A program made the translations under genes and the position numbers. The notes beneath the pieces were generated by a model, which saw only the letters and a list, made by a program, of their open reading frames with translations, was not told the origin of the DNA and did no database searches. A DNA stretch of 5,868 bases from Acidobacteriota bacterium (GTDB lineage: Bacteria > Acidobacteriota > Terriglobia > Bryobacterales > Bryobacteraceae), in assembly GCA_947466555.1 (NCBI GenBank), contig CANIFK010000376.1:1-5868 (forward strand). The letters are read 5' to 3'. Position 1 is the stretch's first letter. Each line of letters starts with the position of its first letter. Of this stretch, positions 5,329 to 5,868 are shown one piece after another.

Positions 5329-5868
5329 ATGCAGATTGGAATTATTGGATCCGGGAATGTTGGGGGCACGCTGGGCGTGCGGTTTGCGGGGGCAGGGCAC
5401 GCGGTTGTCTTCGCGTCGCGGAGGCCGGACTCGGCGGAGATGGCTGAGCTGGTGGCGCGGGCCGGGAACGGCGCGCGGGCGGCGACGGCGGCCGAGACGG
5501 TGGCGGTGAGCGATGTGATTCTGTTGGCGACGCCGTGGCCGGCGACAAGGGAGATTCTTGAGGGGGTGGGTGGATTGGCGGGGAAGGTGCTGATCGACGC
5601 GACGAATCCGCTGCTGCCGATGCTGGCCGGGTTGGAGTACGGGACGACGACTTCGGGTGCCGAGCAGGTGGCTGGCTGGGCGCCGGGAACGCGGGTGGTG
5701 AAGGCGTTCAATACGATTGGGTTTAATGTGATGGCCGATCCGTCATTTGGCGGGAGGAAGGCGGTTCTGTTTTATTGCGGTGACGACACGGCGGCGAAGG
5801 CGCACGTGGGTGAGTTGGCAACCGCAATAGGTTTTGATGCACGGGATGCGGGGCCCTTGACGCAGGCC
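5329..5868 (+). CDS. F420H2:NADP+ oxidoreductase-like NAD(P)-binding protein (3' end cut off)
   Basis: 180 codons are visible and the frame is still open at the window edge. The family usually runs to about 200-220 residues, so roughly the last 30 are missing. The N-terminus MQIGIIGSGNVGGTLG is a Rossmann fold with G7-S-G9-N-V-G12. S30-R31 at the end of strand 2 is where NADP-preferring members bind the 2'-phosphate. Further family blocks are ILLATPW, IDATNPL (89-95), VKAFNTIG (124-131) and FYCGDD (148-153), and the visible end is DAGPLTQA. It most resembles the group of predicted F420-dependent or NADPH-dependent reductases next to TetR genes. The true substrate and whether F420 is used are unknown. 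It is cytoplasmic (no signal peptide) and is probably repressed by the divergent TetR protein through the operator overlapping its promoter. Confidence 0.85.
   Translation, partial: MQIGIIGSGNVGGTLGVRFAGAGHAVVFASRRPDSAEMAELVARAGNGARAATAAETVAVSDVILLATPWPATREILEGVGGLAGKVLIDATNPLLPMLAGLEYGTTTSGAEQVAGWAPGTRVVKAFNTIGFNVMADPSFGGRKAVLFYCGDDTAAKAHVGELATAIGFDARDAGPLTQA

Noticed and set aside
5250..5711. N-terminal extension of the TetR frame to an ATG at 5711
   Set aside because: It would run through the operator and promoters and antisense to the reductase gene. The product would be about 353 residues, far longer than the TetR norm of about 200.

Overview
This 5.9-kb window is GC-rich chromosomal DNA. 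It probably comes from an Acidobacteriota-type soil bacterium, Solibacter or Bryobacter-like. That placement is an inference from three things: the planctomycete-type cytochrome c domain fused to ankyrin repeats, the short GGGGACA...TGTCCCC palindromic repeats between genes, and the codon usage. No rRNA, tRNA, CRISPR array, transposase or phage gene was seen.

Layout from left to right. (1) Positions 2-67 hold the last 21 codons of an unidentified + strand gene. (2) Positions 68-293 are a non-coding gap between two convergent genes and carry two diverged copies of a REP-like palindromic repeat. (3) Positions 294-2513 (- strand) encode a 739-residue exported protein. In order it has a signal peptide, a c-type cytochrome domain, about nine ankyrin repeats, a second CxxCH haem site and a C-terminal alpha/alpha-toroid domain with three QxxxGxW motifs. 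(4) Positions 2514-2612 are a divergent promoter region. (5) Positions 2613-4724 (+ strand) encode a hybrid sensor histidine kinase with a periplasmic solute-binding-protein-like sensor and a C-terminal receiver. (6) Positions 4650-5249 (- strand) encode a TetR-family repressor whose 3' end overlaps the kinase gene tail-to-tail by 75 bp. (7) Positions 5250-5328 are an AT-richer divergent control region. A perfect 17-bp palindrome overlaps the -10 elements of both predicted promoters. (8) Positions 5329-5868 (+ strand) encode an F420H2:NADP+ oxidoreductase-like dinucleotide-binding protein, cut off by the window end.

The best-supported regulatory unit is the TetR gene with the divergent reductase. 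The operator placement suggests the TetR protein represses both itself and the reductase. The cytochrome/ankyrin protein and the sensor kinase are divergent neighbours and may be co-controlled, but nothing in the sequence proves that they work together. The most unusual item is the four-part cytochrome-ankyrin-haem-toroid protein. A second notable property is that the + strand is G-rich throughout, whichever strand is coding. Codons therefore tend to end in G in + strand genes and in C in - strand genes.
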